Source: Hormiphora californensis
Lineage: Eukaryota; Ctenophora; Tentaculata; Cydippida; Pleurobrachiidae
DNA: 64,000 nucleotides
NCBI GenBank assembly: GCA_020137815.1
Contig: CM035357.1
Span: 1,136,974-1,200,973 of the forward strand
Direction of reading: 5' to 3'
Below the pieces are notes generated by a model that had not been told where the DNA came from, ran no database searches, and worked only from the letters and a program-made list of their open reading frames with translations. A program made the translations under genes and the position numbers. Below, one piece after another: positions 19,525 through 29,330 of this stretch (positions within the stretch are counted from its first letter, which is position 1; each line of letters opens with the position of its first letter).

Positions 19525-19913
19525 CATCGTGGTAAGAAATATATTTTTGATGCATATATATATATTATATTATATATATATGAGGACCTCGTGTATGGGA
19601 ACTGGGAAGACAACTGAAATGTTTGGGAAGATCATATCCCGAGATATGATGACACAGCGGTCGAAGATAAACTTATCAGTACATCATACAACTGGATTCG
19701 AGATCACCCCTAATACTGGAAGGTGTTGGTGTGCACAGACAGCAAATCGCTATGTGACAGCATGGCAGTAGTAGGTAAAATAGCCCCGCTGTACCACCTA
19801 AAAGTGTGGCACACCATATTTGGGCATATGAGTTTGGATATGGTCATCGTCACACCCCCTATCCGTGACTTGCCAGAACCCGAATTTGACAACTATTTTT
19901 TTTCTTCCCTCAG

Positions 19914-20078
19914 TGTGTGATTTTGTCCAAGGATTGTACGGCTGAGAGCAGTGACGACGATGAGGGGAGCGACGAGGCACTTGACGAGACACTTGACCCC
20001 GATGGAGATAGTGAAGCTTCACCGAAGCGAGATGAGTCTACCAGTGCCGGCAAACGCCGCAAGATTGCGATTGATTAA
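19914..20078 (+). CDS. Terminal exon: acidic stretch plus basic NLS-like tail
   Basis: A strong acceptor (tttttttcttccctcag) ends at 19913. From the first exon base the frame reads CVILSKDCTAESSDDDEGSD, then EALDETLDPDGDSEASPK, then GKRRKIAID and TAA at 20076. An acidic block followed by K-R-R-K is typical of nuclear protein C-termini. It lies inside the TIR element, so it may be the last exon of the element's own protein or a captured host exon. No upstream exon was identified. Confidence 0.45.
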   Translation, partial: CVILSKDCTAESSDDDEGSDEALDETLDPDGDSEASPKRDESTSAGKRRKIAID

Positions 20079-20494
20079 TAAGGTGAGAGGACACTAGGGT
20101 GTGGTTTTTTCGACTAGGTCATTCAGTATCTAGCTAATGTGAAACTATGGGCAATAAGGCTCAAACTGAAAGTAACAGTTGTATAAGATGTCATGAGACG
20201 ATTGATATGTGTGTTTTGTTCGACCCTCCTTCCCTGCGTCCCATAAGACTATTGATCCCTTTTCAGATATCAAGTTTGGAAACACATGGAAGTAGCACAC
20301 ATGGAAGTAGCACGCGGTCCTCAACCAGCAACAAGCAATAGAATGAGACTGTGGGTGTGTTTCACAAACAAAAAAAAATAATAATAATAAACTCTTGCAT
20401 GAGTCTGTTTAGAGATATTCATGTTTATTCTTATCTCCGAGTAGGCCCAATTTCCGCCCCATAATTTCCAAGTAAATGATCGCGTCACGATCAG

Positions 20495-20625
20495 CAATGA
20501 TGGTATCTCCCCAGCCAACGTTTCCCAAACCTCATCTACCTCATCACTCTTAGATCTCCTGTAGGATGGTGATGAGGTAGATAAGGTTTGGGAAACGTTG
20601 GGTGGGGAGACACCATCATTGTTGG
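20495..20625. repeat. 130-bp hairpin nested in the TIR element
   Basis: The left arm has caacgtttcccaaacctcat and the right arm aggtttgggaaacgttggg, extending about 53 bp per arm with few mismatches and an 18-bp loop. Confidence 0.75.
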
Positions 20626-20960
20626 CCGTGGAGAGAGAGAGATACACCATCATTTTCCTCAACGGGTATTTTATTATATAACCTGTTTTTGATCCTCTTT
20701 TTTTTTTTGGGAAAGAGTTGTGTGTTTGTCTCCACTCCAAAATGATCTTAAAATAATCATTAATGAACATTCACAGTCGCTGAACGATCATTCATGATCA
20801 TTTCATAGGGTGGGGAGGTGGTTGGAGACCCGGTGGGGGTCCTGATGGTAGCTGGATGTCTGCCAGCGATACAGCTGGTGGTGGAAAGTTGCCTGGGTGG
20901 AAGTTATGTGGTTGGTGCTGGAAATGAACATTTTCAGTCCGTCCGGAAAGATATGGATTT

Positions 20961-20963
20961 TTT

Positions 20964-21006
<43 letters not shown>
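20961..21006. repeat. (TC)n microsatellite
   Basis: A near-pure TC run of about 45 bp. It creates artificial Ser-Leu or Arg-Glu frames that are not genes. Confidence 0.9.
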
Positions 21007-21009
<3 letters not shown>

Positions 21010-21114
21010 ACACTCTCGAACTTGATACACAGATCAATTACTACACCTGGTGCACGGCTGACAGCCAACCGAGGAAAATCATGTGGTGACATCATACAAT
21101 AACCATATTTGGTC

Positions 21115-21260
21115 AGTCGATGACTAAAGTCACGTGACCGTGTGACCATGTCATATGATAGACACGTGATCATGTCACATGATATGCTAAAAGCACGTGA
21201 TAAGTCACGTGATGTGACGTCATATGACCATATTTGGGTATGTGATGACGTCATATGCCC
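21115..21260. promoter_or_regulatory. Cluster of CACGTG and TGACGTCATATG palindromes
   Basis: Within ~145 bp there are four CACGTG cores (TCACGTGA type) and two TGACGTCATATG words, just inside the right TIR of the 1.55-kb element. CACGTG is the E-box bound by bHLH-zip factors and TGACGTCA the CRE. A regulatory or transposase-binding role is inference. Confidence 0.35.
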
Positions 21261-21321
21261 AAATATGGTGTGCCACACTTTTAGGTGGTACAGCGGGGCT
21301 ATTTTACCTACTACTCATGGC

Positions 21322-21615
21322 GAGCACCAACCCAACAGCAACCATAGCCGGACTACTGCTACATCATGGGTCGTGGATAAACTTATCAGTACATCCTACA
21401 ACCTTGGACACAATCATGAAATACACAAAGGAAACGGCCCAGCAGGCAATTTATGCATCCAGAAAACCCCCGGAACTGGTTATAGATGTGGAAACTGGAC
21501 ACCACCTTCACAATTCCCCACTCTTCAGAAGTTGAGCCTCCTGACATTTGGAACTTCGGAGGCTATAGCCGAGAGTTACGGCCATGTAATGGAGCTGTAC
21601 CACCAACACCAATAA
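21322..21615 (+). CDS. Hypothetical exon-like frames right of the TIR element
   Basis: One frame reads STNPTATIAGLLLHHGSWIN then LSVHPTTLDTIMKYTKETAQ. The phrase gataaacttatcagtacatc here also occurs at 19668-19690 left of the TIR element, so the element may have inserted into a repeated or coding unit. The family is not recognised. Confidence 0.25.
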   Translation, partial: EHQPNSNHSRTTATSWVVDKLISTSYNLGHNHEIHKGNGPAGNLCIQKTPGTGYRCGNWTPPSQFPTLQKLSLLTFGTSEAIAESYGHVMELYHQHQ

Positions 21616-22530
21616 CGAGGATACCCTAGTCCAGTCTGAAATGTTCGTCCAAGTGAACGGCCCACCCAGAGTAGTGCAGACTGGACTATCTCAAGAAAAA
21701 TGTTGAAAAAGCAAAATCCGTCACACAATTAGTTGTCGAATGTGTTGGATTGCTAATAAGGTAATAAATTCACATGCTTGCACTAAAAATACATTTATCA
21801 CTGCGCTGGCAAGCGCAAAGGTTGCCATTCCCCCTCCCCCAAACAGCAAAGCGCCGCCAGAAACGCAGTTATACGTTTTATGGGTGTTTTGACTGAAAAC
21901 CCAGATTTCAGAAGGCTATAGCATGGTTCCCATTCATCCGTTTGACTTGAAATTTGGAATGTATACCCGGCTCGGGGTCATTAACTTGGGTTCAAAATTT
22001 CAAGTCTCTATCTCATCTGGAACTGAAGTTACAGACAGGTCCCATTTGCCCTAGATTCAGTGTAACACATATGCGCGCGCGTGCGTGCGTAGGAGAGACG
22101 CTTTTTATAAACCATATTCACGCCAAACGAAAAGAGATAGAAACTTCTCGTTTTCACAGCTGGTAGATCTACTGGATGTGTGTGTATTAGTCGAGGTGGC
22201 GTCCCTTTTCATCGCCAGGAACGTCCTACAGAACGTCTTAAAGTCGTCATTTTTCAGACTCTGACCAAAATTCTTTGAGCTCAATTTACAGCCTGAAGAC
22301 GGATTCTAATCGAAAAACGAAGACTATATCATGGAAAGAGAATTGTCTGATCTTTCAAAAACTATATCGCGAATTTTCAAAACTACATGTATAAGGGTCT
22401 TCAAACGCGTCTGAAGTGTTATGACTGTTTAAAAATAGATATGACGATATGGGTTTTTTCGCCATAGCGGACTCAAATCTTATCCAATCGATCTCAAACT
22501 TGGTCAGTAATTTCATCTAGGTAATCCCGA
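21616..22530. other. No gene; remnant of the constant-core MITE family
   Basis: Around 21998-22035 the words aatttcaagtctctatctca and tctggaactgaagtt resemble the core shared by the 231-233-bp MITEs at 28.4, 48.0 and 51.1 kb. A short alternating purine-pyrimidine run (cgcgcgcgtgcgtgcg) lies at 22074. Confidence 0.4.
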
Positions 22531-22535
22531 TGATA

Positions 22536-22597
22536 TGACGTCAAAATTTTGACGTCATGACGTCGTGACGTCATTTTATGACGTCAAAATGACGTCA
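22536..22597. promoter_or_regulatory. Cluster of TGACGTCA (CRE-type) sites
   Basis: TGACGTCA occurs exactly at 22536, 22550, 22566, 22579 and 22590, with TGACGTCG at 22558. Six palindromic sites in 62 bp is far above chance. CREB/ATF-type factors bind this octamer in animals. The adjacent DNA is repetitive, so it may be a transposon subterminal array rather than a host enhancer. Confidence 0.4.
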
Positions 22598-22688
22598 AAA
22601 ATGAAAAAATTCAACTTAGCGATTCCATCCTCTCCGTACTTGTTCTACTACATCTAAATGGATAAAAAAATCCCAAAAATGATACAAA

Positions 22689-22892
22689 TTATACCAAAAC
22701 TAATTGAAATTAGTAGGCCGGAAAGGTTGCCCTATGATTTGAGCTACCTTTGGCACCAGTACATTTCCTTTTGAAGTTAGACGAAGCATCTGTTATACCC
22801 TGTTTTTACCCCGTGAATGTTACGGTGGCAAAGGTAGCTCAAATCATAGGGCAACCTTTCCGGCCTACTAATTTCAATTAGTTTTGGTATAA
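22689..22892. mobile_element. 204-bp fold-back element
   Basis: The arms run from ttataccaaaactaattg to caattagttttggtataa and extend about 75 bp (including ggaaaggttgccctatgatt and its complement) around a ~60-bp loop. It is a typical MITE architecture. The TSD is not clear, possibly TA. Confidence 0.7.
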
Positions 22893-22975
22893 TCGGATAG
22901 ATACATCCTCCCCAATAGGAGAATTAGCAATAGTTTATCTCTAAATACCGTTTCTCCGGTAAATATGGTGAATTG

Positions 22976-23099
22976 AGTAATACAAGATTTTTCAATCGTT
23001 TACTCAAAGTTTCATGCTTTCGCAATCGTCAGAACAATTGTTCTGACGATTGCGAAAGCATGAAACTTTGAGTAAACGATTGAAAAATCTTGTATTACT
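22976..23099. repeat. 124-bp perfect spacerless palindrome
   Basis: The left arm (agtaatacaagatttttcaa through cagaacaa) and right arm are exact reverse complements with no spacer, centred between 23037 and 23038. Confidence 0.92.
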
Positions 23100-23390
23100 T
23101 TGTAATCAGCTCCAGAATCTTGATCCTGTCGAGCGCTTTACCAGCAATCCCTTTATAAGCAAAGAGAGATTACGAGATCCATTACCGTTGACGGTGACAC
23201 ATATCGCCTCAGGTATTGGTGATGCCATCACCTCTCTGCGGGCTTCGTTTTCGCGCGCTACGCGCGCGAGTTGTAAGGGTGACTGTGTCACCAACCTCAG
23301 GTACTGATGGGACACTTTTTATGACCAGGTTTTAATGCGTTTTTATGACCAGGTGCAATCTCCATACATAACGCTGTTTTTTTTTTCAGG

Positions 23391-23786
23391 AAAAGATTGC
23401 CGGTCCTGACCAGGGTGATCGATATCGATCCGGACAGGGGGGAACTCTTGAGGACGGAGCAGATTAGGACACGGACCGGGCATTCAACAAACGCAGCAAC
23501 CCTCCAATACACCAGGTACAAGAATAACCAAACTCACGAGGAAATATCAGATATATTGAACAAATATGTGTCTCCTCAAGGACCTTCTCATCCATCTGAT
23601 GATGAAACGGGCCAAGGCATTGCTAAAACCTTGGTCAAGGCCCTCAAAGAGTTAATACCGGACACCACACCTGAGGATCATACAGAACCTTGTCTGGCGA
23701 GCATACGAACGAATAAAACAATATACGAGCTATATACTGCTCTGACTGCAGAGAAACGGACCCATCGAAGTGAACTATCACCATGA
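23391..23786 (+). CDS. Exon-like 129+ codon frame, unknown
   Basis: A good acceptor (tttttttttcag) ends at ~23390. The frame that follows includes VLTRVIDIDPDRGELLRTEQ, then NAATLQYTRYKNNQTHEEIS, then GIAKTLVKALKELIPDTTPE and ends at 23786. Composition is balanced and clearly protein-like. I do not recognise the family. The gene would extend upstream on the plus strand, but no earlier exon could be fixed. Confidence 0.4.
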   Translation, partial: KRLPVLTRVIDIDPDRGELLRTEQIRTRTGHSTNAATLQYTRYKNNQTHEEISDILNKYVSPQGPSHPSDDETGQGIAKTLVKALKELIPDTTPEDHTEPCLASIRTNKTIYELYTALTAEKRTHRSELSP

Positions 23787-24117
23787 ATAACCACCGTGCC
23801 CACTCACCGGTTGACAGCCTTGCCGGTGACATTCAACCTGGAATAGTAGCGTGACGTGTCTTGGAGTACTCCACACCACGCAACCGGGATATCCGACTGA
23901 ATCAGAGTGTTGTTAATATGTTTCAACATCATCCAACCCTTATAATAATAATAGCATTATTATCAGAGAAATAGTTCTCTAGCTATGGAATGTTTTGTTT
24001 AACATGAATAAAATCTCCAGGAAGATCCTAATGAAGGAGGAATAAACTAGTCGTCCCCCACTACCATTGGGGTTACCATGAGAGTTACCCAATCTAACAC
24101 GTCTCCGCCCCAGGAAA

Positions 24118-24561
24118 TCGGCCCCACTCGAAGGTGGAGTGTTATACCACCGAGAATTCCTCCAAATCCAGGACAAAGACTACACGGCTTACGAGCTTGC
24201 ATTGTTACCTCTATGCGCTGAACTTGGAATAACCCTCCATCGGTCAAAGTCTGGTAGAGCAATCTTCGTGAGAGGAAAGGAGAACTTATCGAGTATTTTA
24301 CATAACGCGAAGTAAATCTCCGGTTTGCGAGGAAGAAGATGAACGTGCTTCTACGTCGGAAGAAGCCATTACTCCGGGTTGTATGCCTTTTTACTCTCCG
24401 ATCCAAAGGATTGGAGTTGGAAGATTAATCTGGCATGCATATTGGAAAGGTCCGATAAAAGTGCCATTTGTGCTGTAATAGCAGAAGGCATGGAACAGGG
24501 ACAGCTAATTGTCCTCCACGCAGAAAACGTAGAACCTGTAAAAGTAGGACCGGGTTTCTAG
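24118..24561 (+). pseudogene. Decayed coding region, unknown
   Basis: One frame reads LEGGVLYHREFLQIQDKDYT, then YELALLPLCAELGITLHRSK and GRAIFVRGKENLSSILHNAK, then a TAA and a TGA. It resumes as YAFLLSDPKDWSWKINLACI and AEGMEQGQLIVLHAENVEPV to a stop at 24559. Two stops in otherwise protein-like sequence suggest a pseudogene. Direct repeats of ataaaatctccaggaagatc lie at ~24008 and ~25560, outside the region, so it may be part of a larger element. Confidence 0.35.
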
Positions 24562-25049
24562 GTGACGTCAGCAGACATAATAATAATGTCGTTAACAGCA
24601 TGAGAAATAGTTTAGAAATATTTAATTATCTATTGCATTGAGGAAGTTTTGTTTTCTCCTTCCGGCTGGACAAATGAGTAGACGTGGATTTTATTGTAGA
24701 ATAACGCTATCAATTTCGGCGCACAGCACCATCTTCAGGCTATAATATACGGAATATACATGTTAGAAAAACTGTACACATACCAATCGTAAAATAAAAA
24801 TTACTGGAAAATTCTAAAGCTAAGCTAATATAGTGAAATAGTAAAAGTTGGAAAAACTACACGCGGGACTGGGAAAAATTATAAAACAAAAATAAAGACT
24901 CGGAAATAAACGGGGTTTAAATAGTCGAGAAATAAGATCAGATAGTGAAATAAGATAGGAATCACACGACTGCTCATGCTCGAAAGATATCTGGCTAAAA
25001 ATACTCAATGACCAATATGGCCGTTAGAAAATACTAAAAACGGATAATA

Positions 25050-25367
25050 TTAAGAAATAAGGAATCTAGATAGATCAGTCAACTCTTCTTTTAAATTAAT
25101 AGTAGGCTTCTCTTTGTTAATATAATATGCTTCTATAATCTTTCTATATAAGATACGTGACTCTGTTGTAATAATCTCAAAAATCAGATCAGGTACTGTC
25201 TTATTATGAAACTGTTTATAGTGCACTGCGAGTGCCATCTCCGAGTAAGATTTCAACGTAGGGGAGGTGGCATACCGGAGATGTTCTCCAAAGCGGTCTT
25301 TAGCTGTTCTCCCCGTTTCCCCGATGTAGATCTCTTTACATTGGTATGTGTACAGTTTTTCTAACAT
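25050..25367 (-). CDS. GIY-YIG endonuclease domain of a Penelope-like element
   Basis: The 105-residue frame begins MLEKLYTYQCKE, followed by IYIGETGRTAKDRFGEHLRY. The Y-I-G-E-T-G-R signature and the downstream Arg and Glu-His match the catalytic core of GIY-YIG nucleases as found at the C-terminus of Penelope-like retroelements, where it nicks target DNA. The end (IEAYYINKEKPTINLKEEL) resembles the conserved KP-x-(L/I)-N tail of that group. The frame starts inside the right terminal repeat, so the protein is cut off at its N-terminus. No internal stop is present. Confidence 0.8.
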   Translation of the reverse strand: MLEKLYTYQCKEIYIGETGRTAKDRFGEHLRYATSPTLKSYSEMALAVHYKQFHNKTVPDLIFEIITTESRILYRKIIEAYYINKEKPTINLKEELTDLSRFLIS

Positions 25368-25388
25368 GTATATTCCGTATATTATAGC

Positions 25389-25413
25389 CTGAAGATGGTG
25401 CTGTGCGCCGAAA
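25389..25413 (+). ncRNA. Hammerhead-like core in the Penelope terminal repeat (candidate)
   Basis: CTGAAGA (CUGANGA consensus) is followed by a 5-bp stem (GGTGC, loop TGT, GCGCC) and GAAA, the core order of a hammerhead ribozyme. Such ribozymes are known in Penelope terminal repeats. One extra U sits before stem II and stems I and III were not resolved, so this is only a candidate. The inverted copy lies at ~24714-24738. Confidence 0.3.
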
Positions 25414-25822
25414 TTGATAGCGTTATTCTACAATAAAATCCACGTCTACTCATTTGTCCAGCCGGAAGGAGAAAACAAAACTTCCTCGCTGATATGCGGC
25501 TAATAAACAATCAACCGATCCTTATTCTCTATCTATTGCATGTTTTATTTAATTAAGACCAATAAAATCTCCAGGAAGATCCTGATGGAGGAGTAATTTC
25601 CAAGTTTGAAAGGGAGTTAAAACGATCATTACCCTGTGGTTAAATATGCCTACTGTAATAGTAGGCCACACCTAACACGGAGTAATGATGTACACAGAAA
25701 TCTTCATGAAAGCCTTTTTCAGACTTTAGAAGGTTAGAAATTCAATTTTCTATTTTGAATCTAATTGAATGATCTGTGATAATTGATAAATCACTTTCTG
25801 AATTATCACTTTAAAATTTCAG

Positions 25823-25959
25823 AGAAAGTGGAGGTGAGCTCGAGCAGTGAGAGAGACCCCTTATACATGGCAGTGAAGGCCACGTTTATGAAACTGAAGG
25901 AGGAAAGGGAGCCTCATGGAGACTACATGGAGGGAGGCATGGGAAATGCTGATAGCTAG
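25823..25959 (+). CDS. Orphan terminal exon, unknown
   Basis: The acceptor tttaaaatttcag precedes a frame that (after two bases) reads KVEVSSSSERDPLYMAVKAT, then FMKLKEEREPHGDYMEGG, ending MGNADS and TAG at 25957. It looks like a C-terminal exon. No upstream exon or family was identified. Confidence 0.4.
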
Positions 25960-26209
25960 ACAGAGAGGGTTCTGGTAAAGCTAAGATCAATAATCAATCA
26001 ATCAAAATGTACATTTAACATCCCGCTTTTTGACTAATAATAGTAAGAGTGATAAACATTAGATTAATGTCATTGGTTAATTTAACATTAAACAAATACA
26101 TTAACAAATACAATTATAATTTATATCCGCTTTGTTAGTGCTAGTCGATCAAAGCAACCGGCAACGCCCCCGCTCCCACCACTAACAAGTAAAGATAATC
26201 GGTGATGGG

Positions 26210-27665
26210 GTACGTAAATACAACCCCCAACCCAAACCCTAACCCTACTTTAGCCCTAACCTTGGCAAATGCTGCTGGCCCCCGATAGGGATAAGGCAGC
26301 GCTTTTCAAGACCTAACCCTAAAAAACCGTTTGTCAGCACTCACGAAAGGAAAACGTTAAAATCTGGGTGCCTTTCATTGCTAACAATTCGTAGTTTTGG
26401 CGCGCGCGACGGGTTAGGGCTATCCGTTAGGGTCTGGTTAGGGTTTGGTTTGGGGTTATCGGTTAGGGCTATCGATTCTCTAACTGATACCGTTTAGTTT
26501 ACTCAAATCAGCCATGTGGTTCCATGGCTATAGCCGTCTGAAAAAAGTCGGTCTAAGTATACTCTTTTGGTAGCGCGCACCTGTAAACAGGCTGCAAGGC
26601 ACCCAGATTATAATCGCGCCCCTCACGAAACACCCAGATTTTAACGCTGGCCATGGCGAATGAACTTTTCAAATTTCGCTCGAGCGTTACAAACGCGAAA
26701 TCGCGCGGCAGCGCTAACTAGCTCGCGCGGCTCAGCTGAGATAAAGCAAAAAATTTAAAAAATGCCCGGCCGGCCCACTTTTTATATTTTTATATATTTT
26801 ACTCCCTAATAAGGAACCATAATAAAGTTCAAGAGCCTCCAAGAGCACCCAAGAGCGCACCCGATCGAAGAGAGACCACACCTGAGAGCGCACCACACCC
26901 AAAAGAGACCACATCCAAGAGCGTACCAGCTCCAGAAGACACCACTTCGAGAGCGCACCACATCAAAGAGAGCTCCCCATCCAGAAGATACCACGCGCAG
27001 GGGACACCACGCGCAGAAGAGACCAGCGCGGCGTTGTATTTGCGCGTGCGGTCTCTTCTGCGCGTGGTGTCCCCTGCGCGCGGTATCTTCTGGATGGGGA
27101 GCTCTCTTTGATGTGGTGCGCTCTGGGAGTGGTGTCTTTTGGAGGTGGTACGCTCTTGGATGGGGTGCGCTCTTGAACTTTATTATGGTTCCTTATCCCT
27201 TTTTCTCGGACGCCGATCTGGGTGTTTCGTGGTCTGTCTATAACAGGTGCACGCTTCCAAAATGTTGATTCACTAGAATGGCTCTAACCGCCAAACCACT
27301 TAATCATTTTGGCTAACTCGAAGTTTATCTGGACATCTGGTAGGGAATGTCAAGGCGGAAGCCTAACCCCAGTCCCCAACCCCAACCCTACTTTAGCCAT
27401 AACCCTAAAAAACTGTTTGTCAGCACTCACAAAACACCCAGATTTTAACGCTGGCCCTTTTTCTCTTCGGCAGCTTCTCTTCGGCTGTTGGGGTTCGTGA
27501 ATTTTCAGAGAAAAAAAGTTCGTGAAAGTCTTGAAAAATGAAAAGCGCTGATTTATCCTGCTGCCTTGTATCTGGGCGTTTGGTAAGTGCTGCACTGACA
27601 AACGGTTTTTAAGGTTAGGGCTAAAGTAGGGTTAGGGTTTGGGTTGGGGTTAGGACTTGACATTT
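26210..27665. repeat. Nested inverted repeats with TTAGGG-like blocks
   Basis: Outer words aaccctaaccctactttagc (26240) and the complement gctaaagtagggttaggg (27620) lie in opposite orientation. A further copy of the aaccctaccc/aaaactgtttgtcagcactc word set is at 27370-27440. Inside lies a ~390-bp palindrome (separate entry). The (A)ACCCTA words look like degraded interstitial telomere repeats or a satellite-bearing transposon. Confidence 0.5.
26809..27196. repeat. ~390-bp palindrome of GAGCGCACC/CCAGAAGA units
   Basis: Ends ataaggaaccataataaagt and actttattatggttccttat are exact complements. The arms carry repeated gagcgcaccaca and agagaccac words and meet near 27020 at a GC-rich centre (gcgcggcgttgtatttgcgcg). 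Confidence 0.75.
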
Positions 27666-27811
27666 CCTATCAGATAAACTTTTTACTTTGGATCAGCAAA
27701 AACGGTTGAGTAGTTTGGTGGTTAGAGCCATTTAGTGCAGATTACTTTTTTTGGTAGAGTGCACCTGTAAACAGACAACCAAACATCCATATCGTAACGG
27801 CCCCCAGCTTT

Positions 27812-28427
27812 GATTTACCATGAGTCGTGACAACTGTGGATTTTGACGTTTGTATTCTGATTCGTGTGGTTGTTAGTTTAGGGGTAACTGCGTCACCGAT
27901 CAAATATTTGCGACCAAACTAATAAGAAGTTCAGAAAGGCTGGAAAATTTTGGATGTCTTGAGATGACATTTGCATGTTATTAAACTATTGAAACTATTG
28001 AAACTGAAGAGACCCAAATCCTGTACCATTCATGGACTTATTCCATTTTCTGACAGCAAATCAATCAGATTTGTTTCTAATTTTGCATGAAAGCTGGAGC
28101 ACGAAATACTGCTATTGATTTACCATGAGTCGTGACAACTGTGGATTTTGACGTTTGTATTCTGATTCGTGTGGTTGTTAGTTTAGGGGTAACTGCGTCA
28201 CCGATCAAATATTTGCGACCAATAATAAGTTCAGAAAGGCTGGAAAATTTTGGATGTCTTGAGACAAGTCAAAAATTTGAATGTTATTAAACTATTGAAA
28301 CTATTGAAACTGAATGGACCCCAATCCTGTACCATTCATCATTCATGGACTTATTCCATTTTCTGACAGCAAATCAATCAGATTTGTTTCTAATTTTGCA
28401 TGAAAGCTGGAGCACGAAATACTGCTA
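27812..28427. repeat. Tandem duplication, two ~305-bp units
   Basis: Copy 1 (27812-28113) and copy 2 (28114-28427) both start tttgatttaccatgagtcg and end acgaaatactgcta. Small differences include atgacatttgcatg versus caagtcaaaaatttg. No coding potential is seen. Confidence 0.85.
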
Positions 28428-28658
28428 AAGTCTGATTTTAAATAACTGTCGTTTTTACCGCACTCGATTTTGCTCTATTATTACAATAACTCCGGTTCCT
28501 TATGAGATAAAGACTTGAAACTTGGGGGTTGCGAAGAACATGCTAAGTTCTTCCTAATCTCCAAATTTCAAGTCTCTATCTTATCAGGAACTGGAGATGT
28601 TGTCATAATAGAGCAAAATCGAGTGCGGTAAAAACGACAGTTATTTAAAATCGGACTA
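28428..28658. mobile_element. MITE-233 family, copy 1 (231 bp, TA target)
   Basis: Element ends AAGTCTGATTTTAAATAACT and the near-complement AGTTATTTAAAATCGGACTA are flanked by TA at 28426-27 and 28659-60. The inner arms both carry the core (tccggttccttatgagataaagac at left, gtctctatcttatcaggaactg at right). Copies 2 and 3 at 48007 and 51055 have the same size and design. A Tc1/mariner-type origin is inferred from the TA target. Confidence 0.75.
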
Positions 28659-28686
28659 TAATGTAACAGAGCTCATGTCCCGCGTT

Positions 28687-28693
28687 TTTATAG
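28687..28693 (+). promoter_or_regulatory. TATA-like element upstream of candidate TXNRD first exon
   Basis: TTTATAGG, followed by gatatagcccc, lies about 65 bp upstream of the ATG at 28753. Spacing would allow a transcription start near 28715. Motif only; no independent support. Confidence 0.3.
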
Positions 28694-28752
28694 GATATAG
28701 CCCCTCTCTGTGGTAGCTGTGTGGCCCGCCGGGGATTGGAGAGAGTAGAGTG

Positions 28753-28767
28753 ATGTTTCGCGTTCAG
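28753..28767 (+). CDS. TXNRD: Candidate alternative first coding exon of thioredoxin reductase
   Basis: ATG at 28753 starts M-F-R-V-Q and runs into a consensus donor (CAG|gtgagc at 28768) in phase 0. The acceptor of exon 2 at 29730 is also phase 0, so splicing would give M-F-R-V-Q joined to A-P-P-E-E-E, a shorter N-terminus than the 41-residue exon at 29437. Joining to 29431 instead would give an immediate TAG. Animal TXNRD genes commonly have alternative first exons; here this is inferred from splice phase only. Confidence 0.35.
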
Positions 28768-28960
28768 GTGAGCTCAATATATTCCCCTCCTCCTCCCCCT
28801 CCTCTCTCCCTGTTTAGTAATGGACACATGGTAATATTCTCTATCATTAAAGTGGGCGTAAGGTCTATGGGTGCGGTGTGTACCATTGCCCATGTTCCCT
28901 GTCGTGCTAAGGGTACATCCGTGGCGGCCAAGGTAGGAAATACATGAAGAGAGTGTGTCT

Positions 28961-29069
28961 CAGGAACCGACCGAATCAGGAAATACTGGTCCCTGATTGG
29001 CTGATAACCAGTCACGTGACCTAAATAACGAGTTCTGATTGGTTGTTTACTTGTTTCGGTCGGTTCCTG
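28961..29069. mobile_element. 109-bp hAT-like MITE, copy 1
   Basis: TIRs CAGGAACCGACCGAA and TTCGGTCGGTTCCTG are flanked by a decayed 8-bp TSD (gtgtgtct / gtatgcct, 6 of 8 match). The interior is nearly identical to the copy at 41484. CAGG termini and 8-bp TSDs are typical of the hAT superfamily. Confidence 0.85.
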
Positions 29070-29218
29070 GTATGCCTGTATAAGCATCTAGCATGCATCA
29101 CCACAGAATGTACACAAATACAAATAATATATGCGTATAATTAACACTCAGCTTGGTTTCACTAGTTTTCACCTTTGTTTCCTTGTGTGACGTCACCATG
29201 TGTTTCTTTTAAGAGCTC

Positions 29219-29330
29219 TGTTACATGTCTTTCTCTCTCTGTTCCATGTGTTTCTCTCTCTGTTACATGTGTTTCTCTCTCTGTTACTACATGTGTTTCT
29301 CTCTCTGTTACATGTGTCTCTCTCTCTCTG

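Larger units (their letters stand above)
19767..21315. mobile_element. 1.55-kb TIR element with 6-bp TSD
   Basis: The ends are ~65-bp near-perfect inverted repeats (agtagtaggtaaaatagccc at left, gggctattttacctactact at right). They are flanked by CATGGC at 19761-19766 and 21316-21321. Inside are an exon-like segment (19914-20078), a 130-bp hairpin (20495-20625), a (TC)n tract and a cluster of CACGTG/CATATG palindromes near the right end. The superfamily is not determined. Confidence 0.7.
24641..25486 (-). mobile_element. Truncated Penelope-like element with inverted terminal repeats
   Basis: Inverted repeats of ~146 bp (24641-24786 and 25341-25486; aggaagttttgttttctcct at left, its complement at right) enclose a minus-strand GIY-YIG frame. 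Penelope-like elements are known to have LTR-like repeats that can be inverted and a C-terminal GIY-YIG nuclease. The reverse transcriptase part is gone. Confidence 0.75.
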
